Assembly (NCBI RefSeq): GCF_964355755.1
Contig: NC_092670.1
Coordinates: 14,817,201 to 14,881,200, forward strand
Source of the DNA: Antedon mediterranea
Lineage: Eukaryota > Echinodermata > Crinoidea > Comatulida > Antedonidae
DNA: 64,000 bases
Direction: 5' to 3'
Every line of letters starts with the position of its first letter. The first letter of the stretch is position 1. The notes beneath the pieces were generated by a model. It saw nothing but the letters and a program-made list of their open reading frames with translations, searched no databases and was not told the origin of the DNA. Both the position numbers and the translations under genes were made by a program. This document shows, piece by piece, positions 1-11,760 of this stretch.

Positions 1-176
1 TGCATAATTTTGTTCAATCTTACTACAGGATTTAAATAATTACAGTACCACTTTAATTATCTAAATTTATTTTATAACATCAGGAAGTTTACATTGTGAA
101 AATTCACGCTTTTACTGCCTCTTTTAAAAGTTATTTTATTTTATCACTGATATAAATACATGTTATTACCACACAG

Positions 177-2591
177 GCTATTTACGATCGTCTATTCAGC
201 TGGATTGTGAGCAAGGTCAACGAAGCCATTGAGGTGAGAGGCTCAAACCTTAAGCACGGCAAGAGTACACTTATCGGCGTGCTTGATATCTATGGCTTTG
301 AGATCTTTGATAACAACAGGTAAAATACATCGCTAATAACAGTGACACAAGAATGAGATTCTCTCAATATATTTTTAAGGATTAAGAAATATTTCATACT
401 TATTTAGTTTTGAATTACAGGATAAATCAGCATGTATAAGGTTGACTTTTTAGACTTTAAGAGTATAAGTCGTTTTATTGTTGATAGATAATTTTCATTC
501 TATGATGGTTCAAATATTCTCAATCACCCACACACATTGACCATAAGTAGGTAGTCAGCAATTCAGACATAAACAATTAAAATCAATTCTATCTTGACCC
601 ACATCTTGTAATTTCTAAAATGTAAAGTATTAAAGTCAACTAATCAATCAAAGTATGTTTGGTCAGTCAATTTCATTTGGTCAAATATATTTTTTATCGA
701 GAGTGAGTCAAATCCAACACAATCGTAGCTCAAAAAGATAGCCACCACGGAGAGAGGAACCATTAAATTTGACTGCATCATCAATCGGCCAAACATATAA
801 ATGATAGTTGAAGTCACACACACTTACATATTGAGAATTCTGTTCATTACGACCTTATGCGAAAATTTCACTGGCATTAAAAATAGAATTAATTTTATAA
901 AAATGTACTGTACTGTAGAATCCCTTTTTGATATTCAGGGGACACCTTTATTAAGGGAACTCATTCCTGTAAAAAAAATACTAAAATAAACCCCTATTAA
1001 ATGGATACTTTTTTTTTTTGGTCCTTAAAAGGTCTCCTCTTAATAGAGGTTCTATCGTAAAAAAAACTGATTTATGGGGTTTTCTTGATATTGTTTTGGT
1101 TATTATAAATTTTATATACTAAAATTAGTGGTGCGGTCGCCAGGAGTACAGACCCTGTTTGCATTATATATCGGTGTCATCTATTTAACTCCCTAATACT
1201 TCTATGGGTGAAATAGTAAGGCTTGTTTTCTGCAGAGCTTTTAAATTTCAAAGAATTTATATTTTTACTGATTTTTTTAGTTTTTCCTGTTTACTTCAAT
1301 CAGAAACCTGTTGAAATTATATGTTGTATTTAACAGTAAATAAAGTACAAAGTAATTACTAGTGGCTATAGATTTTAGATGAACTGTACAAGGAAATGTC
1401 TCCGGCCTATTATAGACTTAAAATAATAAAATTTTTATGTGGGCATATGTGGGAGGAAATGTGTACCAACAATATTTTTCCTAATTATTTCCCTCTACAT
1501 TTTTTCTTTCCGGTAATTATTTAAAATGCCAATGGAATGAAACGGCAACACCCAAAAAAAAAATACAGACTTTTTTTTCTTCCGCAGTCATAAAAAGGGT
1601 ATATAATAGCAATAATGTGACAAATACAAAAATAAGCACTAACTCACAGTTTATCCTTGTTTAGCCTATATTTGTATGAAAATTTAACATTTTTGTCTAG
1701 ATAAATAAGTTTTTTATAACATGTTTCAAATGTTCTAATACCCATAAATTGAATTTTTCTCATCATCTCATGTTAGGCTTTTTGTAGCTAGATACTTAAT
1801 AGGGTCAATGAATATCACAAGTACTGTAATACAGTGTAACATATGTATCACATGTCATAGGTCAACAAATAATCACTCTAAATTAAATTTGTCTTTTAGT
1901 TTTGAACAGTTCTGTATAAACTACTGCAATGAGAAACTTCAGCAACTGTTCATAGAATTAGTTTTGAAACAAGAGCAAGAAGAGTATGAACGAGAAGGAA
2001 TTGAATGGCAGTCAATTGAGTACTTCAACAACAGAATAATCTGTGACCTAGTGGAGGAGAACCATAAAGGCATCATTGCCATCTTGGATGAAGCTTGTCT
2101 GAATGTTGGCAAAGTCACTGATGAGGTACTCGTCTTTATTTAATTCACCTTGATATATCTTGGCTGCTGTTTTCTATTTGCGAATATATCATATAATATA
2201 TAAACACCACAGGCACAGAACAAATTCTAAACCGCCCGGTGATATACTGAAAATTTATTAATTAATTTGATAATGTGAAGAAATCTGTGAGAATGAGAAG
2301 TCACCCAACCGGGATTCGAACCTGGAACCTTTTGCTTGATATGCAGATGTCCTAACCATTAGACCACTGCGACATTCATATTATTGTTCAAACCCGATTG
2401 GATAGCGACTCTTTAACACTCTAATAATTATTTATTTTGTTTAATTCACCATTGTTCTAGATGTTTCTTGATGCAATGAACAAAAAGTTAACCAAACACC
2501 CTCATTACACAAGTAGAGCTCTGCAGCCCACTGACAAGTCTCTGGTACACAGCCAAGACTTCAGAATACGCCATTATGCAGGTGATGTCAC
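177..2591 (+). CDS. MYO1D: Myosin-Id motor domain exons: switch 2 to lower 50K region
   Basis: Three exons: 177-319 (opens on a codon boundary, ends phase 2), 1900-2125 and 2461-2591 (ends phase 2). They encode the helix before switch 2 ([19 protein letters not shown]), switch 2 ([11 protein letters not shown]), the relay region ([32 protein letters not shown]) and a segment ending [11 protein letters not shown]. The residues are those of a working motor; no stop or frameshift is seen. The intron 320-1899 holds a small TIR element and poly-T tracts. The intron 2126-2460 holds a reverse-oriented tRNA-derived SINE. Confidence 0.94.
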
Positions 2592-5500
2592 GTAAGTGCC
2601 ACATAATGTAGTTTTGTTTTCAGCAATTTCTTAATACTTCTCTCATTATTTCTGTAGGCTTTTAGTCTGAAGTTGCAGTGTAATATTCTATTGATCTCAT
2701 GTTTGTTTTTCCTCTAACTTAATTAACTATAAAAGAAAATATTCTACCAATATATGAGGTATATCAGGTTTAAATGTATACTAGATTGGACATCTCTTCA
2801 CCCACTTTTCATGGAAGCATAGACATATTATAATGAATAATTATAATAATAATATCTCTATGATTACCCAATTAGTTTTAATTAAATAAATAACATTTTT
2901 ACAGCTACGTTATCCATCAGTTTTTGCTCAAGAACAGAGACAGCTTGTTTCAGGATTTCAAACGATTGTTGTACAATAGTAGTAACCCCACCCTTAAAGC
3001 CATGTGGCCTGATGGAAAACAAAGTGTCAAACAGGTCAGAGGTCACAGTTCACCATTGCCATTCTAATCATTGGCTTTGCACCCTGCCTCATTTTCTGTG
3101 AATTGCAATCTGTGTTTGTTAATCATTTTAAAATTGGGAAAATTGGTGATATGTTAAATAACTGTCAATATGTATCGTCTGCTTTTGTGTAACAAAACTT
3201 GATAAACAGCATTTTGCATCTTGTTAGTTACAAAGTTCAACATTTTAAAGAGATTTTTATCATTAAACAAATTTATTTTTGTAGATATTATATTATAGAT
3301 ACTTTGAACTTGGGAACCAATATAAACTACACAGTTTTATATTGAAAAAAAAATTGTTTATTTTATTAAAATTTATCAACCGAATAATGAATGGGAGATT
3401 TATATCTTGCTTTTCTCCTGTGTTTGAAATGAAATTTTCTGTAATAAAGTAATTTATAAAATGCTTAGGTATACTAAAAAATATTTATAAACATTAGTAA
3501 TATTATTAATTGCAAGAGCCAGCATCATTTTGTCAGTACATTGTATATCCATCATTGTTTTTCCACCGGCTGCTTTTTCTGCACATTCCAACACCACATA
3601 TTGCAGGTACGATGTAAGAGGCTACATGGATAAGAATAAAGACACCTTATACCAAGATTTCAAACGTCTACTGTATTCAAGCAGCAATAAGTCAATTAAA
3701 GAAATGTGGCCAGACGGACAACAGAGTGTGTTGGAGGTATTGTAGCGCCACCGTAGATTTGACTTGATTTAACAAAGTAGAGTTGTAGCTTTGTATTTAA
3801 GATACTTGGCTACCAATCCCATTTTCTCATGAAAAAGACTTCAATCTTTCACATACTGTAAGTGTGCATACATTAAAAAACTAGTATTATTCCACATACC
3901 ACACCTAGTGTGTTAAAGAGTCTTTATCCAAATTTGAAACATCAATAAATCCCAAGTTGTCTAACTGTAGGATTTCTGTATATCAAATTTACAAATAAAT
4001 TAATATAATATTACATCTGTTTTTAAAACTCGCCTTTTAATTGTAAGCACTGCAGGATCTTTTAGTAAAGAGCACCTAAAAAATATCCAGTTTATTATTA
4101 TTATTATCAAGCAGAAGATTCTGGGTTTGAATCTAGGTTAGGCAGCTGTTTCTCATTCTCACATTCTCATAGATTTCCTCATCTTCACCCATAATCCTTT
4201 GCTTCTGCTATTTTATAATGTCACTATTTGTTGGTGAAGGGCAATTAAATATTATAGGTCTGGTTGAGTTTAATAATACTATTGCTTTATACAAACAATT
4301 TTAATAATTGTTTATTAAGATTACACTGGTTCTTAATATAATTACTTCACCATTTCAGGGTTCGAAATTTACCTTAGCAAACTATCATGATTTCTTACAA
4401 TCTGTAGTTTTAAATTTTAAAAGCTAGCTAATGTTTGCTTCCGGTCGTAATCTATCTTTAATAGCTAGTTTTCTACCCTGCCGTGTTGTATACATTCTGT
4501 TTTTTATCATTACATTTGCTTAATGTGTTAATTCTTATTAACATTAACAGGTTACAAAAAGACCTTTGACTGCAGGTACAATTTTCAAAAACTCAATGAT
4601 TGACCTAGTGAAGAAACTTACTACCAAGGTTAGTTAAGATTTTGATCGAAAGTAATGAATTGCGGTTGATTTTATGTTATTACACCATTGCATTTGAGTG
4701 CTGTTGAACCCCTATGAAAGACCTGACAAAGTGTCTTTTAAATAGAGGTGTCCCCTGAATAGAGATATCCTTGAATAGGGATTCCTTGAATAGAGATTCT
4801 CCTGAATAGAATGTCCTATAAGTATAGAGGTGTCCCTTAAATAGCAGTGTCCCCTGAAAGAGGTGTCCCCTGAATACGGGTGTCCCTTGAATATAGTTGT
4901 CCCCTGAGTAAAGGTGTCCCCTGAGTAAAGGTGTCCCCTGAGTAAAGGTGTCCCCTGAAAGAGGTCTCCCTTGAATAGGAGTGACCCTTGAATAGAGTTG
5001 TCCCCTGAGTAGATGTGTCCCCTGAAAGAGGTGTCCCTTGAATAGAAGTGACCATGTTGTTTCTTCAACTGACTTTCAATACACAAAATTATTCTTTGCA
5101 GGAGCCATATTATGTTAGATGCATCAAGCCAAATGAGCAGAAATCTCCACTTCTATTCAATGATGAAAGATGCCTTCATCAGGTGCGATATCTGGGTTTG
5201 TTGGAGAATGTGCGTGTACGTCGGGCTGGCTTTGCTGCACGTATACACTATTCAAGATTCTTACAAAGGTAAGTACTTGGTTAAAGTTATCTTTTTACAT
5301 CTATACATATATTGTATGCATCATCATGAACACACATAGATATGGAATCAAGAGTGCGAACCTCCAAGACAACCAGAAGGAGATGGCAAATGTTATGGAC
5401 TCTTGAGTACAAGTTCAAGATCTGTAAGGTTGTTTGTGTCATGTTTCACTCCTATTATCGTATACATTCAACTCTCCCAATACTGGAAACCTTGGAATAT

Positions 5501-8500
5501 CTTGGAAATATCTTGATATTTTTAGTTTAATTTCAATATGTGAGGTATTTCATTTTTAGTTTTTGTATTTTGACTTTTTTTTAAATCTTGTAGATACAAA
5601 ATGTTGACACACTACACTTGGCCAAACTTCCATGACGGTACTGAAGAAGACGGGAGTAAAGTTATCGTTGAGCACATGGGATTTGCTGATGACGTCAAGT
5701 ATGGACGCTCAAAGCTTTTTATACGAACGCCCAAAACAATCGTGGTTCTAGAAGAAGAGAGGAGAAAACTGTTACCATCTATTGTTCTTCTATTGCAAAA
5801 GGTTCATTACGTTTTTTAATAGTTGTTATCACATCCGCAGGGTATTCTTATCCTAGGCCGTACAAATTAATGCTTGTGTAGCGCAATTTGACAGCAAAAA
5901 TCTATATCAAACTGTTTCAAATCAAATTGTATTTTGTAGGTTTGGCGCGGAACAGCAGCTAGGCTTCTAGCACGGCGTATGCGTGCTATTTACCTAGTAA
6001 TGAACTGTTACAAACGTTACAAGGCCAGGCAATTTATGAAGAAAGTCATCGAAACGTTCCGAGACGTGAAACATTCGCGAGATTTAGGTAGGAACCGTGC
6101 CTGGCCTCCACCACCTCATGTGTTGCTTGGCTTCACTGCTGAAATGAAAAAGATGCATAACAGGTAATAATATATATTATTGTTTAACCACATCAGAAGG
6201 AAGTGTTGTACCTTATTACTTATAATAAAGACTATTCATTAGTCCTTTAGGAGACTGACAGTATGCGGAACTATATTTAAACAAACATCGAGAATCATAA
6301 ATTATTGCATTGCAGTATAAGCGGAAAACTGCATAGCTTGTCCCACATAGAGTCTGTATCTATACTGAACGGAAACCACCCGTCCACTCTACGTTGCGTG
6401 TAAATGATCATAAGGAATAATATAGATTCTATATTTTTATTACCGTTACTGCTCGTCTGTGTAAATAGGCCTTGAAAAAGATTACAAAAGCCATTAGTAA
6501 AACTGATTTAAATCTAGTTGTACTATGTTAATTCTAAAAATATAAATAATTCTGTATATTACAATATTGTATCAACATACAGAGTAAACTACTGTATAGC
6601 TATATTTAAATAATGAATTCATCAAGACACAAATTGAATTGTAAATAAATAAATTAAAGGCAGTGGGGGATATTTGTAATCTCTCTTCATTAAGTATCAT
6701 TTTTTTTTTCAGTTTTAATCTTTGTTATACTTTATTCATATTACTGTATTTACTATTTTTTACTTGTAAAGATGGGTTGCAAAGACAGTGTTATCAAGGA
6801 TACCAAAGGAAGAATGGGAACAAGTACGGATCAAAGCAGCAGCAATGAACGCATTAAGAGGAAAGCGAAGTGATTGGGGATACAGACGAAAGTGGCAGGG
6901 AAATTATCTAGCCTCTGTAAGTTCAGAAAAGGAAATACAATTGTAAGAAAGAACCAATTGCTCATTCATAACCTCTCGACTAAATTATAAACAAATGAGA
7001 TGAGGCTATAATCACATGACTTATGAATCAGCAGCTTTTGAGACATAAAGTCATTCTTTTCACATACAGAAACATATGCGAAAACATTAGGAAAACACGG
7101 TTCTTAACATATATATAATATTGAATAATATCTCTATTCTATTAGCTATAGCAATTTGGTTTTTTTTTTTTTGTATCCTGCCAAAATACATTGTGGTCTT
7201 TGATGTTTTTCTTTGTTTTATATGTTTTCCTTTGTTTTATATCTCTTGGCAATAAAGATTAAGAATATGAGCATACGCAAAATGACGTTTGATACTGCTG
7301 CGTAGTCACGTTGGCACATCTAAGAAAACCTAAGATCACTATTAACATAAAAAGTTTAATTTTCTTCCAGCTAACCGACAACAATCAGACCGCTCCATTT
7401 GTGTCTGCAAGCAGCAATCTAAAGAACAAAGATAAATTCAACAAAGTGCTTTTCTCTTCCACCGTTGTAAAGGTACAGTACACCGTCCATTTTGTTATTA
7501 CTAAGAACATATGACTGAATGTAATCCCATGATCAAGTATAATCCCACCCCCAAATGTAGGCTAGATTTGGACACTAGTTCATTGTTAATGCATTCTTAG
7601 TATGATCCCACCATCACCATTTTTACCAAATTTCGTGTACCCTGACTTTACTGAAACTATACATAATAAGGAACTCTTTAATAGCAAAAACAGAATTTGA
7701 AAGAAAAACAAAAGTGAAACAATGCCAAGTGCGGTATTTCCCATGACATACATACAGGATGGATGATTGAATTTATGAATGTTTTGATTGATAATTAATT
7801 AATCGCATTGCAGACAGGTAAAACAATGTGTAACAAGTCAACACATTTATTGTATTGTATTGCATATTTTTTGTAGACATACATCTAGACCATAGCTCCT
7901 AGAATAACATGTGTTTATATTTAACGAATGTTTAATATGGATTATTTGCAGAATCAACAAACATGTAATATTGTAATTCTGTTAATAACAGTTTCACAAT
8001 TGATGTGTTTATTTAATGAGTGTTTTAATATAATCTCTGTGATTAATATTTGCAAAGAGTCCGACCAAATAGAATACAAATATCATAATCGAAGGCGGTT
8101 CCAGGAACGCAAACACATAATATTATTAATAATGAATTAATTCATGTGTGTTAATGGATGTGGATATTAAAAAGTAGCTAATAATGTCATTTTACAGTAG
8201 CTGCCAAAAGGCTCAACCCCTAGCAGCTTTTTAAAGACATATATTAAATAGTCAAAATTAGTTTACATTTTTGTTTTCCTTTAACCTGTTTATGCAATTA
8301 TTTAGTAAGCTTTATTTGATAATAATGCATTACTTGTTAAATATTTGTTCAATTTGTTATAGGTTAATAAGCATAATAAGTGTGCAGACCGAGCCATATT
8401 GGTAACAGATAAATATATCTACAAGCTGGATCCAAAGAATGTCTTCAAGTCAATGTCACATATCAATATCACCGAGGTTAGTAAAAAAAACAAAGCAAAT

Positions 8501-9690
8501 CCATTAGAGAAAGTGTCAAACTCTCCATGGAGAAAATAATATAGAGCGGTACAACGTTCTATACACAGAGACTGCCGGAAATGATAAGATCAGCACACAC
8601 AGATGCACATTGTAACGTGTCGTAGAATAGACAGTTATTTGTTTATTAATGTGGAATAAATTAGGCTATAAACAATAAATCAGACAGCTGAAGAATCTCC
8701 TTCTATATATTTCCTCCACAGTGACCTCAAGCTTTACCACCCATCTATTCTTTTTGAACCCCACTTGACCTCTATGTATAAGCCATTGGAGATTTGTTTA
8801 AATGTTGTACAATTAAAACAATGGTACAAGTTTACACATTTCTTTCCATCCAAAGTTATAAAGATAAATATAGTTAAATTATTAATCATCTAAACATCTA
8901 AAATAAATCCTTCTTAATATCAACAAAAAGTGTACCAGCAGGGCGTCACCCTCTGTCATTTTGTCCAGAATTTAACTTAAAGATATTCTTTTTCGGTTTT
9001 CAAACAGATAACAGCTCTGAGTATAAGTCCAGGAACAGACCAACTGGTCATCGTCCACTTACAAAATGGAAACGATTTAGTTGTATGCTTGACCAACTCA
9101 TCTCAAGAAAATCGAGTTCCAGAATTTGTTGGTGTTCTATGCAGACATTGGGCAGTGTGAGTATTCCATGAATTCTAATTAGGTAATTTTGTATCATGTG
9201 ACATTGTAATTTATCCATTTACCATGTTTTCATAAGATCACATTGGACACCGCCATTTCCCATTTTCACAGCACCCTCAATGATACAGCAAAACAAATAT
9301 GCTACATGGGATTTATCATTCCTGGTTTGTTCAAGAATTTTTTTTAACCGCCCTAACATTCCTATTTCCACTACAAATTTGATCTCTCTAACATATTGAG
9401 GGCACACTACTAAATTGGCTCTATTCAATCCCACAATGCCTTTTTAAATGTTACATGTTTTGGATGAAGAGGATATTTTTGTGTTTTCTTTGATATTAAT
9501 ATATTAACATAAACCATTATAACATTATCATTTGTGTAGGACCAGGAATTCTGAACTGAAGGTGATAATAAATCCAATATTGAACTGTCAATTGGGTAAA
9601 AAACAACGGCATATTCAAATTGAGAAATCGCAAGTCTCATTTCCTGTCTTTGTGAAAAATGGAGAAGATTTAACATTAGCATACCCATAA
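177..9690 (+). CDS. MYO1D: Unconventional myosin-Id-like (class I myosin), 3' part of gene
   Basis: Actin-based motor of class I, expected to link membranes to actin. Exons read from GT..AG boundaries with continuous phase: 177-319, 1900-2125, 2461-2591, then either 2905-3034 or 3607-3736, then 4551-4628, 5102-5268, 5594-5801, 5940-6163, 6772-6916, 7371-7472, 8363-8476, 9008-9156, 9540-9690 (TAA 9688-9690). Either form codes for 655 residues. Class I myosins of this type have about 1,000 residues, so the N-terminal ~350, with the P-loop and switch 1, lie before the window. Visible motifs are switch 2 ([12 protein letters not shown]), the actin-binding segment ([12 protein letters not shown]), the converter ([17 protein letters not shown]), two IQ-like motifs and a basic TH1 tail. 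The stretch [14 protein letters not shown], the tail segment [10 protein letters not shown] and the tail end resemble Myo1d more than Myo1b or Myo1c. There is no SH3 domain. Myo1d against Myo1g cannot be settled by eye. Confidence 0.95.
911..1060. repeat. Small TIR element (AGAACCCCTATTAAGGGG family), intronic copy
   Basis: Ends read TACTGTAGAATCCC at the left and GGTTCTATCGTA at the right, an imperfect terminal inverted repeat. The internal sequence AGGGGACACCTTTATTAAGG also occurs, in variant form, at 44485-44884 and in the minisatellite at 4739-5053. It is probably a non-autonomous DNA transposon remnant. Confidence 0.6.
2223..2373 (-). mobile_element. tRNA-derived SINE, reverse orientation
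   Basis: On the minus strand a tRNA-like head (2302-2373) has box A (GTGGTCTAATGGTTAGGA) and box B (GGTTCGAATCCCGG), followed by a body beginning TGACTTCTCATTCTCACAG. The acceptor stem pairs poorly and the T stem has a mismatch, so this is not a functional tRNA. A related, more decayed copy lies at 4108-4262. Confidence 0.75.
2905..3034 (+). CDS. MYO1D: Myosin-Id alternative exon, version A (pre-loop 2 / loop 2)
   Basis: 130 nt, entered in phase 2 and left in phase 0, acceptor ACAG at 2901-2904, donor GTCAGA at 3035. Encodes 43 whole codons, opening [20 protein letters not shown] and closing [11 protein letters not shown]. It is homologous along its length to the exon at 3607-3736 and fits the same slot. 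The N-terminal part departs from the usual myosin pattern (FLLKN where DKN is normal), while NSSNP matches vertebrate Myo1d better than version B does. The closing segment feeds into loop 2, an actin-contact surface. By my count it is more basic here than in version B. It is intact, so decay is unlikely. Confidence 0.9.
3607..3736 (+). CDS. MYO1D: Myosin-Id alternative exon, version B (canonical pre-loop 2 / loop 2)
   Basis: 130 nt, same entry and exit phase as version A, acceptor TGCAG ending 3606, donor GTATTG at 3737. Encodes [20 protein letters not shown] at the start and [11 protein letters not shown] at the end. The DKNKDTL...DFKRLLY pattern is canonical for Myo1d. Because 130 is not a multiple of 3, an mRNA holding both versions shifts frame and meets TAA after eight codons of version B. 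This favours strictly exclusive use. The 572-nt intron between the two is too long for simple steric exclusion, so another mechanism must enforce the choice. Confidence 0.92.
4108..4262 (+). mobile_element. Degraded copy of the same tRNA-derived SINE
   Basis: CAAGCAGAAGATTCTGGGTT and the following TTTCTCATTCTCACATTCTC match the box-B-to-body part of the copy at 2223-2373 read on the other strand. The 5' tRNA half is missing. Confidence 0.65.
4551..5801 (+). CDS. MYO1D: Myosin-Id end of motor: loop 2, actin-binding segment, converter
   Basis: Exons 4551-4628 ([20 protein letters not shown]), 5102-5268 ([19 protein letters not shown] through [20 protein letters not shown]) and 5594-5801 ([15 protein letters not shown] through [17 protein letters not shown]). 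They carry the strongly conserved RCIKPN and [15 protein letters not shown] signatures. The usual FAFRQ/FAFRI is FAARI here, a mild departure. The intron 4629-5101 is largely a minisatellite. Confidence 0.94.
4739..5053. repeat. Minisatellite, ~17-18 bp unit GGTGTCCCCTGAATAGA
   Basis: About 18 imperfect tandem copies fill most of the intron between the myosin exons 4551-4628 and 5102-5268. The best preserved run is three near-identical GAGTAAAGGTGTCCCCT units around 4915-4960. The unit is a piece of the TIR family seen at 911-1060 and 44485-44884, so it probably grew from the end of a transposon. Confidence 0.85.
5940..6163 (+). CDS. MYO1D: Myosin-Id neck (two IQ motifs) and start of TH1 tail
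   Basis: A single exon, acceptor TTGTAG at 5934-5939, donor GTAATA at 6164. It opens [20 protein letters not shown]; with the preceding LLLQK this gives IQ1 ([17 protein letters not shown]). A second, weaker IQ follows ([18 protein letters not shown]). Both should bind calmodulin-type light chains. The exon runs into [20 protein letters not shown], the proline-rich junction typical of Myo1d before the tail. Confidence 0.92.
6772..9690 (+). CDS. MYO1D: Myosin-Id TH1 (lipid-binding) tail, C-terminus
   Basis: Exons 6772-6916 (includes [10 protein letters not shown]), 7371-7472 ([12 protein letters not shown]), 8363-8476 ([15 protein letters not shown]), 9008-9156 (ending [11 protein letters not shown]) and 9540-9690 (ending [10 protein letters not shown], stop TAA). 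The pattern [32 protein letters not shown] is the PH-like TH1 fold, which binds acidic phospholipids. The protein ends directly after TH1, as in short-tailed class I myosins. The introns hold only AT-rich sequence and possible LINE 3' tails, for example near 7195-7262. Confidence 0.93.
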
Positions 9691-10390
9691 TGGTAATACT
9701 GTATCTGTAGTGGCCTAATGAATATTCAGCAAATATATAAAATAGAATCATGAATATTCAGTATTTGGTATATAAATATTTTTTTTTTTTATTCTGATTA
9801 AGAACTGGTATAAAAACAGGTTAAAAATACAAAGTTTAAAAAGATTGAATATAAATTTAGGACATCCTAAATAATATTAAAGTAATAATTATATTTAATT
9901 TGGGTACTATAAATTAGTTTAAAAGCAAAATCAGATTTTTTAAAACAAATGTTTTTAAATTAAAACAACACTTGGTTGCTATGAGCACTATTCTAATTTT
10001 AACTGATCTTCCAAAATAGATAACGTGACATTATTACTAACAATAGATAATTTATTTCAATATATTCACTGTCAATAATGTTATATAAATATATATCAAA
10101 ATCTGTAATTATAAATAATATATTTTTTTGCCAGATCATTGTAGTTATACGCTTATTCAATGAAAGGTTGAATTTGATTATCACGTTAGTATTATACTCC
10201 GCCCACATGAACCTTATGCAAACGCACTATAATACATTTGATTTATATAGTTATGAATTGAAAAACATTCAAATAGGCTAATATAAAATGTATTCATATA
10301 TTGATATTTTAAGCATATTTTCCGTACTTATTTTCATTTTTCTTTTAAATTTATTTAAATTGCCAGGAGTAATTTCCCTTATGAATTAAG

Positions 10391-10396
10391 AATAAA
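10391..10396 (+). terminator. Candidate polyadenylation signal of the myosin gene
   Basis: This is the first AATAAA after the myosin stop codon, 700 nt downstream. No transcript evidence is available and other sites (10627-10632) are possible. Confidence 0.35.
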
Positions 10397-10892
10397 AATA
10401 TATATTAAACAAAGTGATATATAAAACAAATATTAGTGTAGTTTTAATGATTAATTTCAAAGTAATTGCTTGCTTTAAGCCTGGTATTATGTAGGTAGAA
10501 GTAGCTTGTGCTGCAAGAGAATATTAATACAGTATGCTAGGCCTAGAAAAATAATTTCGGATGAGTTAGGCTTAGATGAAACAATAATATATACTGTAGT
10601 TAGAAAAAAACTCTCTGTAGTTAGAGAATAAACTGCTTATTGGTGGACAGCTGGTGAAAGAAAATACAAATTGAGTAGGCCTATACCACAGAGCTAAAAG
10701 CTGATCGATCGAGGTATGTTGATCGCAGCATTGAGATAACTCAACAGTTCTTTTCAGAACTTTACATACGTGATGTACCTCAATTTTTATGTCAACAAAA
10801 CAAAAAGCTTAAACAATAGTGGCTAGATTACAACAGTTTCATAGGCCATAACATTGTATTCAAAGCAACAAAGGGTTCCATTTCTACCACAC

Positions 10893-10955
10893 CCTTTGCA
10901 AAATTTACCCTTTGCCCGAATTCACCCCTTGCCCGAATTCACCCCTTGCCCAGAT
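10893..10955. repeat. Short tandem repeat, unit CACCCCTTGCCCGAATT
   Basis: Three to four imperfect copies of a 17-bp unit (for example CACCCCTTGCCCGAATT, repeated in phase), in otherwise AT-rich sequence. Confidence 0.75.
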
Positions 10956-11339
10956 TTTCTCAAATTCTTTTGTATGGTTGAATGAAGCTAATATCCGCAG
11001 TTTGTGATAGTAACGACTTGCCCAAAAATGAGTAAATGTGCATGCCACTTTTTGTAGCTTTTTAACACTAACTACAGTTTAAGTATTTGCAATAAAAATT
11101 TTGCCAAATTAGCCATATTATATAGAAACATTCCTTTTTAGAAAAGAAATATCAATTAGTATTAAGCGTATGGTTTTATTTATTTGTACACTTTATATTT
11201 AAAGAATGATTTTATAACAAGGTATGAAGATTTAGGTGTTTTTCGGAAGTTAGGTAAGATACCTTTATAGCCTACTGAATGTTTCTCTATTTGTGTTACA
11301 TAAGTTAATAAATATATTTCACATTGTCATACTTGTAAT

Positions 11340-11760
11340 AAATAATAATGTTATTAATATAGTGACATTCCATTTTCATTTCAGTATAACCTTTAATTTG
11401 TCTGTAATAATAAATGTATTAAACTGTTTTTAATAATTAATATTTAGTTGATAGTGTCACATGGTAATTCTAAATATAATTTCCCTTTAAAATAACCTTT
11501 GTTTAGATTTCATTTCTTTTAATACTATTTCTAATATACGGTACATGTTTTAAGTAATTTGTACTGTATTTTCTTGATAATTCAAAAGAAATCTATGATT
11601 TTCTTTTAATTATCAATTGTTTTATACATTTAATGTTAATATTACTTTTTTAGATGTTTTAAACCATACTTTTAATAATTGATTATTTTTAAATATGTTG
11701 TTATTAATATAGAGACATTCCACTTTATATTCATTTTAACTTTTAATTTGCACTTTTTAT
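11340..11760. repeat. Imperfect ~350-bp direct duplication
   Basis: TTATTAATATAGTGACATTC (from 11351) recurs as TTATTAATATAGAGACATTC (from 11701), each followed by a similar stretch ending in TTTAATTTG. The spacing is 350 bp. Both copies are diverged, so the duplication is not recent. Confidence 0.6.

Noticed and set aside
2302-2373. Possible functional tRNA gene on the minus strand (anticodon loop ATATCAA)
   Set aside because: Acceptor stem pairs at only about half its positions and the T stem has a mismatch. A second copy with the same non-tRNA tail shows it is a SINE.
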